Shown here: positions 1 through 8,447 of the stretch, in pieces
Layout of the letters: each line of letters opens with the position of its first letter
Numbering within the stretch: position 1 is the first letter of the stretch
Virus record (IMG/VR): IMGVR_UViG_3300046003_002324
Location: 1-31,394 of that record
DNA: 31,394 bases
Reading direction: 5' to 3' (one strand)
Source of the DNA: a virus
Notes under the pieces: generated by a model
The model's input: only the letters and a program-made list of their open reading frames with translations
Databases searched by the model: none
What the model was told of the DNA's origin: nothing
Translations under genes and position numbers: made by a program

Positions 1-689
1 GGACGCAGTCCCTGCATGGTGCGGGTCTGTGCGGACGAGCCGAGCGAGTTCGTGCTGTTCAGCACACCGCGCACGACTTCCTTCTCGAGCTGATGCATCA
101 TGTCGACGACGCCCTTGGCGACGGCGTTGTCATACGCATCATTGCCATACACGTTGATGGCAAGGTCGGTGCCACTGGCCGCCACCGGCATCTGGAACAG
201 CCCGACCGTGTTGGCACGACGGTCGCCCAGACGACGCGTGTGGCGTCCATCGTGGTCGGCCCCTTCAATGCCAGCCATGCCGCGGACGTACAGCTGACCG
301 CCAGCCGCCAGCGAACCAACAGCACCGCCGCCATACGCACGCGTCACGACGATGCTGTTGGCACCGACGATGGACGACACCTGCATGACTTCGGTCTGCG
401 TTTCGTTTTCGAGGATGGTGCCCACGGTCAGGGCTTCACCGAGTCCGTTGACCTGCACAGCCGTCGCCGCCGTCGCGGAGTTAATCGCCGTCGACGCCAC
501 GATGTAATTGGGCAGCATGTAGTCCTGAATCCACTCATGCTTCGTCGAGGTGGCAAACACATCGCCATCGCCCAGCCAATTCAGGAACGGCGTTTCCTTC
601 GGCGAGAGGGTCGCAATGAGGCGCGACACATCCTCCTGCACGAGTGACGCGGTAAACAAATCGTTTGTTGACAGACCACTAAAAGCCAT
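1..689 (-). CDS. Major capsid protein, SU10/DUF5309-like (3' end cut by window edge)
   Basis: This is the N-terminal 229 codons of a head shell protein; the gene runs off the left edge. The start is an ATG at 689, reading MAFSGLSTNDLFTASLVQED. The early segment SPKETPFLNWLG (about residues 31-42) resembles the 'SPTDTPF' signature near the N terminus of the DUF5309/SU10 major capsid family. This is followed by a beta-rich stretch with RAYGGGAVGSLAAG and then DHDGRHTRRLGDRRANTVGLFQ-type sequence around residues 145-165, also usual in this family. It lies directly downstream of the scaffold-like gene, where a major capsid gene is expected. The family is recalled from motifs, not searched. Confidence that it is the capsid protein is high because of position and motif together. 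Confidence 0.8.
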   Translation of the reverse strand, partial: MAFSGLSTNDLFTASLVQEDVSRLIATLSPKETPFLNWLGDGDVFATSTKHEWIQDYMLPNYIVASTAINSATAATAVQVNGLGEALTVGTILENETQTEVMQVSSIVGANSIVVTRAYGGGAVGSLAAGGQLYVRGMAGIEGADHDGRHTRRLGDRRANTVGLFQMPVAASGTDLAINVYGNDAYDNAVAKGVVDMMHQLEKEVVRGVLNSTNSLGSSAQTRTMQGLR

Positions 690-701
690 AATCAGTCCTT
701 G

Positions 702-1445
702 TTACTTAGTGCCGTTTGCTCGGGCACGTAGTGAACGAATGGCCGCGCCGACATTTCGCACGGTGGGATTCTCTGCCACCGCCGCGAACGCATCATCATG
801 CGCGTCCGATACCTGCCCCATTGACTGACGCATCGCCACACCACCCTGAGCGCGACCGGCGGTTGACCGGCCTCCCTTGAGGTGATGCGGATGCGACGCA
901 AGGTATTCACGCACCAACCCCTCGATGCTCATTGCCTTGCCATCCTGCTCACGCTTCGTGCCATCCGAGTCGCGAACAAACGGCTGCAAATCTGCATCAA
1001 GGTCGACATCCGCTCCGAGGAGCTTCGACAGTTCGGGCAAACTTTCTTCACGCGCACCGGCAGCGACGGCGGCGGCGCGAATCTCTGCACCGAGCATGTC
1101 CTTGAGCCGAGTCGTCCTCCGCTCAATTTCTTGACTGGCGGCGGTGACACGCGCCTCCGCATCAGTCAATGTTTTCTGGAAGCGTTCTTCGCGCAAGCGA
1201 GCCGCTTCCTCAAAGTTTTTATCGCGTGTGGCAATCTCTTCACGCAGCAGACGATTATCCTGTTCCGTCTGCATCAGCCGTTCGCGTTCAGCCGGGTCAA
1301 CCACACGGTCGGCCAGTCGCTGTTCCGCTTTCTCGGCTCCGCTCTTATACGCCTCGCGGATGGCGCGGTCGACAAACTGCTGCAGTGGTTCCGGCAGTGT
1401 GCCAAACTTGCCCTGCTCGTCAATCTGAACGGTGACTTCTGCCAT
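702..1445 (-). CDS. Scaffold-like capsid assembly protein
   Basis: The product is 247 aa, highly charged and mostly helical. A long heptad-like coiled coil spans about residues 50-115 (ERLMQTEQDNRLLREEIATR and onward). The C-terminal tail is basic and ends RSLRARANGTK, as in many scaffold proteins whose C terminus contacts the coat protein. Start is ATG 1445 with AGGAG about 10 bases upstream. It sits 12 bases before the capsid gene, the classic scaffold position. No protease motif is visible, so I do not call a maturation protease. Function is inferred from position and composition; these proteins have little sequence conservation. Confidence 0.65.
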   Translation of the reverse strand: MAEVTVQIDEQGKFGTLPEPLQQFVDRAIREAYKSGAEKAEQRLADRVVDPAERERLMQTEQDNRLLREEIATRDKNFEEAARLREERFQKTLTDAEARVTAASQEIERRTTRLKDMLGAEIRAAAVAAGAREESLPELSKLLGADVDLDADLQPFVRDSDGTKREQDGKAMSIEGLVREYLASHPHHLKGGRSTAGRAQGGVAMRQSMGQVSDAHDDAFAAVAENPTVRNVGAAIRSLRARANGTK

Positions 1446-1458
1446 GTCGTGCTGTCTC

Positions 1459-1668
1459 CTACGATATGCCCAGTCGCGCTCGCAACTGTTTGTCTAACGT
1501 GTCCGCAATATAATCCACGTCGGCTTGGTTTAATTCAAAAAACTGTCGTTTGACTTTACTACGTCCGGCCCCATCGACCTGATGGTATATCGCTTTCTGC
1601 ATGGGCGACAGCGCACGCGAGTCCCGCGTGAGTGTTTCTTTGCGCCCGCTAAATCGTCGACGCCCCAT
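1459..1668 (-). CDS. Small conserved-looking head-region protein, unknown function
   Basis: The 69-aa basic protein starts MGRRRFSGRKETLTRDSRAL. ATG 1668 has AAGGA 5 bases upstream and lies one base from the stop of the preceding gene, so translation is probably coupled. The C-terminal half is acidic-helical (LNQADVDYIADTLDKQLRAR). No domain is recognised. Its place between the tail-completion-like and scaffold genes suggests a head accessory role, but nothing in the sequence proves it. Confidence 0.55.
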   Translation of the reverse strand: MGRRRFSGRKETLTRDSRALSPMQKAIYHQVDGAGRSKVKRQFFELNQADVDYIADTLDKQLRARLGIS

Positions 1669-1669
1669 G

Positions 1670-1963
1670 TTAATCCTTGAACGTGACCGTCACGCTTGTG
1701 TTGGTGGGCGTCACCACCATACCGGTCATCATCTGACCGCTCACCTGCAAATTCACGGGTGACTTGCGAAACCCTTCACGCTCGCGCAGTTTTGCGTATT
1801 GCGGCGAGTAGGGCGCAAACGGTCTGTTCTGTCCGTCAACGCCCGCCGCGGTGCGTCCTTGAATTCGGTCAGTGATGGCAATGCCGATGATTTGCCAATC
1901 CACCCGGGTGAACCGCGCATCTCGTGCAATAGGGCCGAAGTTCCGCTTCGTCGTAATCGCCAT
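1670..1963 (-). CDS. Virion morphogenesis / tail completion protein (Mu gpG-like)
   Basis: The 97-aa product carries the pattern of the phage virion morphogenesis family: an early RIQGRTAAGVDGQNRPFAPY segment (residues about 33-52), a basic YAKLREREGFRKSPVNL stretch, then a short beta segment with SGQMMTGM. In this family the 'G-V-D-G-x-x-F-x-P-Y' and 'L-x-x-S/T-G-x-M' blocks are typical, and members act at head-tail joining or tail assembly. ATG 1963 overlaps the TAA of the MuF gene (TAATG), indicating translational coupling. The neighbours (MuF on one side, scaffold on the other) agree with a late morphogenesis role. The exact step is not visible. Confidence 0.65.
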   Translation of the reverse strand: MAITTKRNFGPIARDARFTRVDWQIIGIAITDRIQGRTAAGVDGQNRPFAPYSPQYAKLREREGFRKSPVNLQVSGQMMTGMVVTPTNTSVTVTFKD

Positions 1964-2859
1964 TAGTTCGTGACCGTGCGATTCCGCGCCAGTCGTCGGC
2001 GGTCTGCGCGTCTCGCGTTCTCGCGGAGTTTGCGAATCTCGTTCATGTTGACGGCAAAATTGGGGGCGCGCTTATTCTTGCCCACAAGCGAGGTGTATTC
2101 CTCCGACACCACCGGGAGAAACGAATGTCGGCAGTTATAGCCGCCACCGGTAATAAACGGATTAGGCAATTGATTATTGTCCATCGCTTCAATCTCGGCA
2201 CGGGTGTAGACCTTGCCGTATCGCTCGAGGCACCAATCACGCGTGCGGCCATCCGCAGGGCCAACATACATATACGCTTGCTCAGGGCCAAGGTCTTCGG
2301 TACTCATGGCCTGTAGCTGTCGCCCGTAAATACTCACCTGCGTATCGAACAGCGTTTGAACGTCGTTGAAATTCGTGTCAAGAACCTTTGCCAACCCTTT
2401 CAGGATGTCGTCCTGATTCCGCACGGTCAGTGACCACACCGACACGGCGGCATTCAGTGCCGTCGCAATATCCTCCGCAACCCCTAACAGGTTGGCACGG
2501 CCAATCTCCGCAAGAGCCGCGATGCGCTTCGGGTTGGGCATAATAAATGCTTGCACGCCTGACACACGGCGTTGCTTTCGCAACACTTCAGCCATGCGTT
2601 CCACCGCGTCACTGGCGGTGGTTTCAATCAGGTCGTCATAACCAGCGGCCCGAAGCGCCTCACGAATATCGGTGCGAAGCGTCAAGCCCCGCACGGCACG
2701 TATGGTTGCCGTGCGGTCTTTGTCGAGGGCGTCACGTAAGACAGGCAGCAACGCCCGGTCTGATGCGCGGAGAACATTGACCAGTAACCGCGCAAAGTCA
2801 TCGCTGATGTCCTGCGCGACGGCGGCAATTGCATTCCCGGCGCTCTCAGGCGTTGCCAT
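1963..2859 (-). CDS. MuF-like minor head protein
   Basis: This 298-aa protein is a phage Mu gpF-like minor head protein, which usually associates with the portal inside the capsid. The N-terminal 170 residues are helical. The diagnostic C-terminal block is YVGPADGRTRDWCLERYGKV near residues 198-217, followed by FITGGGYNCRHSFLPV. It matches the family pattern 'D-x-x-T-R-x-x-C ... G-K-x ... N-C-R-H/C'. The last 30 residues are strongly basic (ENARRADRRRLARNR), possibly contacting DNA. ATG 2859 overlaps the end of the portal gene by 14 bases, the usual portal-MuF pairing. No extra toxin or ADP-ribosyltransferase domain is fused. Confidence 0.8.
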   Translation of the reverse strand: MATPESAGNAIAAVAQDISDDFARLLVNVLRASDRALLPVLRDALDKDRTATIRAVRGLTLRTDIREALRAAGYDDLIETTASDAVERMAEVLRKQRRVSGVQAFIMPNPKRIAALAEIGRANLLGVAEDIATALNAAVSVWSLTVRNQDDILKGLAKVLDTNFNDVQTLFDTQVSIYGRQLQAMSTEDLGPEQAYMYVGPADGRTRDWCLERYGKVYTRAEIEAMDNNQLPNPFITGGGYNCRHSFLPVVSEEYTSLVGKNKRAPNFAVNMNEIRKLRENARRADRRRLARNRTVTN

Positions 2860-4465
2860 TCGTAGAACCGCTTACTTCTTCTTCGGCTTCTTCGTCATCT
2901 TCATTGGCGTCCTCCTCTTCGAGTGTGGTTAACCGCTGCGTCAATGCCTCAACGCTTGCCTGTCGACGTGCCGTCGCAGACTCTGTGGGCGTCTGTTCAA
3001 TTTCCGTATCCACTGTTGCGAGTGTCTCGTCGTTCAAATCCGTCAACACCGCACGGGCGGCACGCTTGCGAATTTCCGACGAGGCGGTCGGCCCGAGGTC
3101 TAGCGTCAACGCTTCGCTAAACTGCTTGGTCAACTGCTCGAGTGGCGTGACTTCGAACGACTGCGGCCACCGAATGGTCAACGCATCTTGCTCTTGCCAT
3201 GTCTCTGCCGCGTCGCCATAGTAGGCGCGATACACGAGGCTGGTCACAAATTCGTCCACGCGCTGCAGTTCGTCGGCAAAGCTCGATAGCTGCTGATTCA
3301 GGTCTTCGCGTTTGATGCGTCGTGACTCGCCAGATTCGTTTGATCGACTGTCGCCTTCCCACGGCAACACTGACAAGCGATAAATCAGTCGCGTGAGACG
3401 GTCAATGTGTTCGTGGTAACTCGTCACATTCGAGTTATCAGGCGACAGCATCTGCGCGGAGTTTGTGGTGAACAGGATGTTGCCCGTGCCACTCTGCTGC
3501 CCAATGAGTTCCTGCTCACGCTGCACGCCACCCGGCGTGTCTCCGACCGGGACATTCAGAATGCTGAACGTCTGCTTGCGGAGGAGTTCGCGTGTCTCGC
3601 TGACAAGGTTATACAAGTCGATGAATAGCTGCGGGTCGCCCAGCACACTGCGCCCGATGAACGGTGTCAGGGCGCGACGCTTCGCATACAACACAAACGC
3701 TGGCACGCGCCCGAAGTCATGCTCGCCCTCGGTAATGACTTTGCCGGCACGATTCAACAGTCGCCACCCATCGGCGGTCACCTCGCGGATACGAATATCC
3801 ACCGACTGTGTGTTACTGAGTTTAGCAAACGTTTCACGTGGAACGGCCTCAAGAAACTTGACGGCGGTGAGTGCGCCCTGCTCATTCACGAGCCAGTCCA
3901 CCACATCGACAGGCGTGTACCATTTCACGATGGCACGACGCGGGTCGTCGGGCAGGACATCGACATAGCCCCACATATGCCCGAACGCAGCACACGGACT
4001 CCACGCTTCCATGAGCGAGTCATTCCACGTAGTGCCATTGCCGTCACTGTCATTCCAAAATTGCTGAATGGGACGCATGACTGGCGAGTCACTCTCGTCG
4101 GCGAAGCTGCGGTCAGCTTTGACGCGGAAGAGTGCCCCGCTCAATTGATCAATCAGTGTGGCGGCAATGTTCTCGTAGCGCGCCAGCTTGCGTCGTTCCT
4201 TTAGCTTGGCCGACGGGTTACGCGGTGACGGATTTGGCTCATACCGCAGGAGTTCATTGTTCGGGCCATAGACTGGCGTCGAGTGGTCAAGCCATTCACG
4301 CGGGTGGGCAATCAGATACGGCTTTGACTCGTCAAGGAATCCACCAGCGCCCTCGTAAACATCGAGGAGTTTGATCCACACGCTACGCCATCGCGTATAC
4401 AGCGGATGGGCAACACCAAGAACGGAGGACGGCTGACTGAGTGGCGATGAGGCGGGAATCGGCAC
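2846..4465 (-). CDS. Portal protein (DUF4055-like)
   Basis: The 539-aa product should form the dodecameric ring at the head vertex through which DNA is packaged. Size, position before MuF, and segments such as AKLKERRKLARYENIAATLI followed by LIDQLSGALFR, a beta-rich wing with WYTPVDVVDWLVNEQGALTA, and a later helical region rich in Q/E (LNQQLSSFADELQRVDEFVT) fit DUF4055-type portals. The C-terminal tail is very acidic (EEEDANEDDEEAEEEVSG). The start is a GTG at 4465 with no good ribosome site. An in-frame stop lies 12 codons or fewer upstream and no ATG follows for over 150 codons, so GTG 4465 is the best available start. The family is recalled, not searched. Confidence 0.78.
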   Translation of the reverse strand: MPIPASSPLSQPSSVLGVAHPLYTRWRSVWIKLLDVYEGAGGFLDESKPYLIAHPREWLDHSTPVYGPNNELLRYEPNPSPRNPSAKLKERRKLARYENIAATLIDQLSGALFRVKADRSFADESDSPVMRPIQQFWNDSDGNGTTWNDSLMEAWSPCAAFGHMWGYVDVLPDDPRRAIVKWYTPVDVVDWLVNEQGALTAVKFLEAVPRETFAKLSNTQSVDIRIREVTADGWRLLNRAGKVITEGEHDFGRVPAFVLYAKRRALTPFIGRSVLGDPQLFIDLYNLVSETRELLRKQTFSILNVPVGDTPGGVQREQELIGQQSGTGNILFTTNSAQMLSPDNSNVTSYHEHIDRLTRLIYRLSVLPWEGDSRSNESGESRRIKREDLNQQLSSFADELQRVDEFVTSLVYRAYYGDAAETWQEQDALTIRWPQSFEVTPLEQLTKQFSEALTLDLGPTASSEIRKRAARAVLTDLNDETLATVDTEIEQTPTESATARRQASVEALTQRLTTLEEEDANEDDEEAEEEVSGSTNGNA

Positions 4466-4523
4466 GTGGGTAGTGTGTCACATGCCACGACGCATTGCGG
4501 CGTATCGCCACAATCGGTTGTGA

Positions 4524-4766
4524 CTATCGTGGCTCAAACGTGACGCGCACTCGCAACGACAGCCCCTCAGCTAACGCGTGCAGGGTGAGGAGATGCACCT
4601 GTTGTGCTTGCAACGCCCGGTAAATCGTATTGGCATGGACACCAGACACCGCGGCAAGGTCGACCGCGGTCATCGATTGCGCGTGCATGTAGCCCTCGAG
4701 TGCATTGGCAACACTCTCAAGCAATTCCTCTCGTCGACGCTGCGCGTCATCATACGCCACCATCAT
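4524..4766 (-). CDS. Small helix-turn-helix protein
   Basis: The 80-aa protein carries a lambda-repressor/XRE-like helix-turn-helix: MTAVDLAAVSGVHANTIYRA (roughly residues 32-51), followed by a third helix and HALAEGLSLRVRV. It is small enough to be only a DNA-binding module. I chose ATG 4766 because it overlaps the TGA of the upstream gene as ATGA. A longer reading from ATG 4805 would overlap that gene by 43 bases. It probably acts as a transcription regulator, but its target is not visible. Finding it between terminase and portal is uncommon. Confidence 0.65.
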   Translation of the reverse strand: MMVAYDDAQRRREELLESVANALEGYMHAQSMTAVDLAAVSGVHANTIYRALQAQQVHLLTLHALAEGLSLRVRVTFEPR

Positions 4767-5068
4767 TTGCCGTATGTGCCCCACTTCACGTGATAGGCCC
4801 ACCATGCCGCACTCATCTTGCCTTTCTTGATGTCCGCTTCGTGGCGTTTATAGAATGCGACGCGTCGCGCTTTGTAGTCGGCAGATTCCTTATCCTTTGG
4901 TGGGTTACCTCTCACGCCCTGCTCGCCGAACCGGATGGTTTTGATTTGATCGCCGTCCTTGGCGACGACGACGTGTGACTTGGTCGGATGCCCCGGTGTG
5001 CGTTTGGGCACATTGTAGTCGCTGACGCCAATAGCGGCGAGGCGTGGATCAATGGGTCGTCGGGCCAT
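4763..5068 (-). CDS. DUF6321-like small phage protein
   Basis: The 101-aa basic protein contains KRTPGHPTKSHVVVAKDGDQ, then IKTIRFGEQGVRG and a closing SAAWWAYHVKWGTYGK. This 'K-R-T-P-G-H-P-T-K-S-H-x-V ... I-R-F-G-x-Q-G' layout is one I recall from the DUF6321 family seen in many environmental phages. Molecular function is unknown. ATG 5068 has GGAG about 8 bases upstream. Its end overlaps the HTH gene by ATGA, and its start overlaps the membrane protein gene by 20 bases. Confidence 0.65.
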   Translation of the reverse strand: MARRPIDPRLAAIGVSDYNVPKRTPGHPTKSHVVVAKDGDQIKTIRFGEQGVRGNPPKDKESADYKARRVAFYKRHEADIKKGKMSAAWWAYHVKWGTYGK

Positions 5069-5303
5069 CGGGATGTCTCCGTGTCATGAAGTCGAGAATA
5101 ACGGCACGCGTGCTGGCGTCTTTCTCCGTCTGCGCTTTCAACACTTCCACGCGAGCCATCGCCCAGCCCACGAGATAGCCCATAGCGTTCGCGCCACACC
5201 AACAGCCAACGGCATAGGTCGCCCATCGCGGTAGCTCAGCGGTCATGACCAACACGATGCCGCACACGAGATACACCACCCCTTTGATGAGCATCACAGC
5301 CAT
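5049..5303 (-). CDS. Small two-helix membrane protein, unknown function
   Basis: The 84-aa product has two hydrophobic segments, about residues 4-21 (LIKGVVYLVCGIVLVMTA) and 27-49 (WATYAVGCWCGANAMGYLVG). A short charged C-terminal tail follows (RVEVLKAQTEKDASTRAVIL). ATG 5303 has AGGA about 8 bases upstream and overlaps the TerL stop by 10 bases; a second ATG lies three codons in. A holin-like or inner-membrane accessory role is possible, but a better holin candidate sits beside the lysozyme at 24921-25085. Confidence 0.55.
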   Translation of the reverse strand: MAVMLIKGVVYLVCGIVLVMTAELPRWATYAVGCWCGANAMGYLVGWAMARVEVLKAQTEKDASTRAVILDFMTRRHPDGPTTH

Positions 5304-6568
5304 GAGGAAAATCCTACTCCAACACCGCCTCGCGTTACGGGTGGAAAATCCTGATGCACCCAGTAGCCCAACGCATCGGAGATGTGCGTCAGTAACGGGT
5401 TGCTGCGTTTGTCGAGGTCGCCAGACTCCGCGAACACGACCTGCTCAAGGTCGCTGATGAGATGCTCGCAGGATGGATCCACAGTTAACCACTGTCGCCC
5501 GTCGTGTGTTTCGCATCGGGCATTCACCGCTTGGATACGGTCACGCACATGCGGTGCCGCTTTAGGAATGCGCCATGACGCTCGAGGAAATACCTGCGCC
5601 AACACCGCATGGTCGGACGGCCCGGTGGTTTTGCCGGCTCGCCCAGCAGGGTCACCGTAACCATAGATAGGGCCAGTCCACTGCGCGGCATTCAAATGTG
5701 CTTGCACCGCAAGAGCCGCCGCTCGCGTCGCCTCGCCACCCGCGTGCGACACCCACACTTCGCGCCACACCCGAATCTCGTTGCCAATCCGTTGCCCGAT
5801 CACCGCCGTCGCCGGGTTCAGGTTGAAGTCAAATGAGATGCACACCGGCACCGCCGGGTCGAGCGTCGCCGGGCGCATGTGCGTCGCACGTGCGAACGCA
5901 TAGTAGGCGCGACCGGATAGCCCCTCGAAGCTGGCTTCAAACTCCTGCCGATACGTTCGCGGATCCATCTCTCGGCGCATCTGCTCGAGTGTGTCGGCAG
6001 GAATATGAGGCGCATCCGCGGTGCGGAATTGCCATGACTCCCACCCGGCATAGCGTTCGTCAGTCGACTGACCTCGTGCCCAGAGTGTATACAAATGGTT
6101 GAATTGTTTCGGCGTGCCCGTAATGAGTGCCGTGCCGTTCGTCGTCAGGAGCATCGGTTGAAGCACCTGCTCCCAAATCGTCATGCCGTCTTGCCAGTCT
6201 TGAAACTCATCGATCAGCAATTTCCGCACGCCACGTCCGCGAAGACGATCAGGCCGGTCGGCAGACTTAACGCTGAACTGACAGCCCCAAATGGTGTGCA
6301 TGTCCATGCGGCTGTCATTCGGTTCTTTAATGAGCCATGCACGCGGAATAATCGCACGCAATGGCTCCCAAAAGATTTCACGCCCCATGTCGTATGTCGG
6401 GGCCACATACCACACTTTGCCCGGTGTGCCGAACTCACACGTGGCGTCGGCCTTCTCGAGTTCTGTCTTGCCCCACCGTCGCCCTGCGACCACCACGCGA
6501 TAGCGTGCCCGTGACCGATACACTTTGGCTTGGCCGCGGTGCAACGACAACCGCACCGGGTCATTCAT
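5294..6568 (-). CDS. terL: Terminase large subunit
   Basis: This 424-aa enzyme is the ATP-driven DNA packaging motor and genome-cutting nuclease. The ATPase domain has a Walker A AGRRWGKT (residues 28-35), a Walker B LLIDE (117-121) and a coupling motif ITGTP (149-153). The C-terminal RNase H-like nuclease domain shows acidic residues at D246 (SFDFN), D305 (GYGDPAG) and D397 (HISDALGY), as in active terminases. Length fits a normal TerL. ATG 6568 overlaps the TerS stop (ATGAATGA). Packaging mode (cos or headful) cannot be read from the window. Terminus recognition may have to cope with modified bases if the upstream cassette is active. Confidence 0.93.
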   Translation of the reverse strand: MNDPVRLSLHRGQAKVYRSRARYRVVVAGRRWGKTELEKADATCEFGTPGKVWYVAPTYDMGREIFWEPLRAIIPRAWLIKEPNDSRMDMHTIWGCQFSVKSADRPDRLRGRGVRKLLIDEFQDWQDGMTIWEQVLQPMLLTTNGTALITGTPKQFNHLYTLWARGQSTDERYAGWESWQFRTADAPHIPADTLEQMRREMDPRTYRQEFEASFEGLSGRAYYAFARATHMRPATLDPAVPVCISFDFNLNPATAVIGQRIGNEIRVWREVWVSHAGGEATRAAALAVQAHLNAAQWTGPIYGYGDPAGRAGKTTGPSDHAVLAQVFPRASWRIPKAAPHVRDRIQAVNARCETHDGRQWLTVDPSCEHLISDLEQVVFAESGDLDKRSNPLLTHISDALGYWVHQDFPPVTRGGVGVGFSSWL

Positions 6569-7013
6569 CGTCGTCCGTCTGCACCTGTAGCACGAACTTT
6601 GGCAGCTCGCCGATAATCTCTTGCTTCGTGGCTGCGTCTAGCCCGAGATACCGTGACCGCCGTTCCTGCACACGGAGCAAGGTCGTGATGGCGGCAATGT
6701 CGCCCTGTGCGGCTCGAGGTGCGAGTGCCCGTGTGTAGTCGTCGAGCCGTCGCAGTTCGAGTTCACGCACTGCTGTCGCGTCTTCCACCGTTTGCAATCG
6801 CAACGCGGATAGTTCGGCCTGTACATCTGAGTAGGCCGTTTCAAGACTGACGCCGGTGGCCGTCGCAATCTGCTGATACGTGACCCCGGCACGGCGAAGA
6901 CTCAACGCCTTCGCTCGTCGTTCCATAATGATTGTGTCTTCAGCAATATGAGGAGGACGCGTTGCACGGCCCTTACCTCTGCGATGAGGCGCCACTGTTT
7001 TTTTGACACTCAT
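6561..7013 (-). CDS. terS: Terminase small subunit
   Basis: The 150-aa basic protein precedes TerL and has a helix-turn-helix near residues 40-65 (RRAGVTYQQIATATGVSLET), a central oligomerisation helix (ELELRRLDDYTRALAPRA) and a C-terminal tail, the usual TerS plan for DNA recognition and ring assembly. I use ATG 7013, which has GAAGG 7 bases upstream. An upstream in-frame TTG would add 8 residues and overlap the kinase gene. The stop overlaps TerL. Only 10 bases separate it from the DNA-kinase gene, so the modification cassette and packaging genes are probably on one transcript. Confidence 0.78.
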   Translation of the reverse strand: MSVKKTVAPHRRGKGRATRPPHIAEDTIIMERRAKALSLRRAGVTYQQIATATGVSLETAYSDVQAELSALRLQTVEDATAVRELELRRLDDYTRALAPRAAQGDIAAITTLLRVQERRSRYLGLDAATKQEIIGELPKFVLQVQTDDDE

Positions 7014-7023
7014 GGATTGGCCT

Positions 7024-7575
7024 TCACGCTTGCTCAACGATTGCCCAAACTTGTTCGGCTAACACATCTGGCGATTGCCGCGCATCCAAATGAATTACCG
7101 CTTGATGCCGTGCCGCCAGATTGGCGTGTTTCGTAATGCGCCCTCTCACCCACGACGTGGCTTGCAACGATAGCCCGTGAGCAGAGGCTCTTGCTGTGCG
7201 TCGTCGAGCCGCCTCATCATCAGGGCATGCGAGATAAAACGCTTTGAGCCGGAAGTGTTTTTGAGTCACTTCAAAAAACTTGTCATTCGCGAGTCGGTCA
7301 CCTTCGCCAAATACCAATTTGCCTGCCGCACATGATGACAGTGCGTGTAGCCACTGATCTGCGGTATTAATCGCCGTGTATGACAGCGTATCTGTGCCGC
7401 CAAATGGATATGCGTCCGCGCCTAAAATTGAAAACAAGCGACCGTGTTTATTAAAACAGCGATGTTTGATAGGGTCTTGTGCTTCATAGAGCAAGGACGC
7501 TGAGTTACAAACTGCCCTAAGCAAACTGGTTTTACCTGCCCCCGGTTGGCCGAAAACATACGCAAGAGTATTCAC
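7024..7575 (-). CDS. P-loop kinase, 5-hydroxymethyluracil-DNA kinase-like
   Basis: The 183-aa protein has a clean Walker A GQPGAGKTS (residues 9-17), a FGGTDTLSY segment (58-66), a LVFGEGDRLAN segment (87-97) holding the likely Walker B acids, and SWVRGRITKHANLA (141-154) with lid-type arginines. This arrangement resembles the small P-loop kinases that phosphorylate 5-hydroxymethyl-dU in phage DNA (5-HMUDK), here without the helical domain, which is a separate protein encoded next door. GTG 7575 has AGGAGG 4 bases upstream and overlaps the neighbour's stop (GTGA). The inferred role is to phosphorylate the hydroxymethyl group in DNA. A generic nucleotide kinase is the main alternative; the partner genes argue for the DNA-kinase reading. 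Confidence 0.75.
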   Translation of the reverse strand: MNTLAYVFGQPGAGKTSLLRAVCNSASLLYEAQDPIKHRCFNKHGRLFSILGADAYPFGGTDTLSYTAINTADQWLHALSSCAAGKLVFGEGDRLANDKFFEVTQKHFRLKAFYLACPDDEAARRRTARASAHGLSLQATSWVRGRITKHANLAARHQAVIHLDARQSPDVLAEQVWAIVEQA

Positions 7576-8447
7576 TGTGCCTCCTGACGCCAGCGAGCGT
7601 CAAATGTTTCGGCTCGATAATCCCACAACACTTGCCATTCGACTCCGCGATTTACACGTGTGGCCATCTCTTGAATTTCCTCGCGTTGCCGTTCAATATA
7701 AAATCCGACATATCGCTTGCCATAGCAATACTTCTTGTAGGCGCATAACGTCGTCTCAATGTTCCACACATTGTTGCGCGGGTCTGCGGTTTTCATCGTC
7801 GCCACTAAGGCATCGAATTGTTTCTGTAGATAGGCGTGTTGCGCCTTGTTTAGTTTGACGCCAGTGCCGTGCGTGTTCAGGTCTCCGCGATTTATGGCAA
7901 GAGCTAATCCGTTACGACAACTCTCAGCGTCAGTCATGTTCATTGACGTTGGTTCCATGGGAAACCCTGTCACGACGTGCAGCGCCTCCAGATAGAGGAA
8001 CATGGCGAATCGGCCAAATTGATACATTCGTGCAAAACTATTCCAGCAGTTGTGATAGTTCAGCCGAATGTCATGAGACTTTAGTTGTTCGAACCGTTGT
8101 TGCTGCGTGACTGGCCCAATGGTGGCGCGATAACTCTTGAACATGTCAACAAACTGATTTCTGGAATACACCCAGCGACGATCAGTCTGAAACACCAGTT
8201 GATGCTTGTGCGCTTTCCACCATCGCTCGAGTCTGCCCTCATCCACGTTCTCAAAGTCAGGGAACTCGTTGTAAATATAAAAGACTGTCGGGCCGCAATA
8301 ACAGGTCGCGTACAGCCACGCTAGCCAGTAGCGTTGTTCCACATTTAAATCAAACCGGTCACAGACATACCGAAGCATTGAATAGGACGGGTCAATATCA
8401 CCGGCCTCCATGCTTTGTTGGTGATACGTTTGGTAATCAACCAACAT
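7572..8447 (-). CDS. Amino-acid:DNA transferase / alpha-glutamyl-putrescinyl-thymine pyrophosphorylase-like protein
   Basis: This 291-aa protein has the all-helical, aromatic-rich character of the HMUDK-helical / aGPT-PPlase / amino-acid:DNA transferase group described in phage thymidine hypermodification. Recognisable blocks are GDIDPSYSMLRYVCDRFDL (residues 16-34), EQRYWLAWLYATCYCGPTVF (37-56), YIYNEFPDFENV (57-68), RLERWWKAHK (72-81) and NIETTLCAYKKYCYGKRY (229-246). Known members displace the activated (pyrophosphorylated) hydroxymethyl group with an amine or amino acid. I chose ATG 8447 with GGAG 9 bases upstream; it overlaps the amidotransferase stop by 11 bases. The identity of the incoming amine is not visible here. 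The family is recalled from motifs; a profile search would settle it. Confidence 0.75.
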   Translation of the reverse strand: MLVDYQTYHQQSMEAGDIDPSYSMLRYVCDRFDLNVEQRYWLAWLYATCYCGPTVFYIYNEFPDFENVDEGRLERWWKAHKHQLVFQTDRRWVYSRNQFVDMFKSYRATIGPVTQQQRFEQLKSHDIRLNYHNCWNSFARMYQFGRFAMFLYLEALHVVTGFPMEPTSMNMTDAESCRNGLALAINRGDLNTHGTGVKLNKAQHAYLQKQFDALVATMKTADPRNNVWNIETTLCAYKKYCYGKRYVGFYIERQREEIQEMATRVNRGVEWQVLWDYRAETFDARWRQEAQ

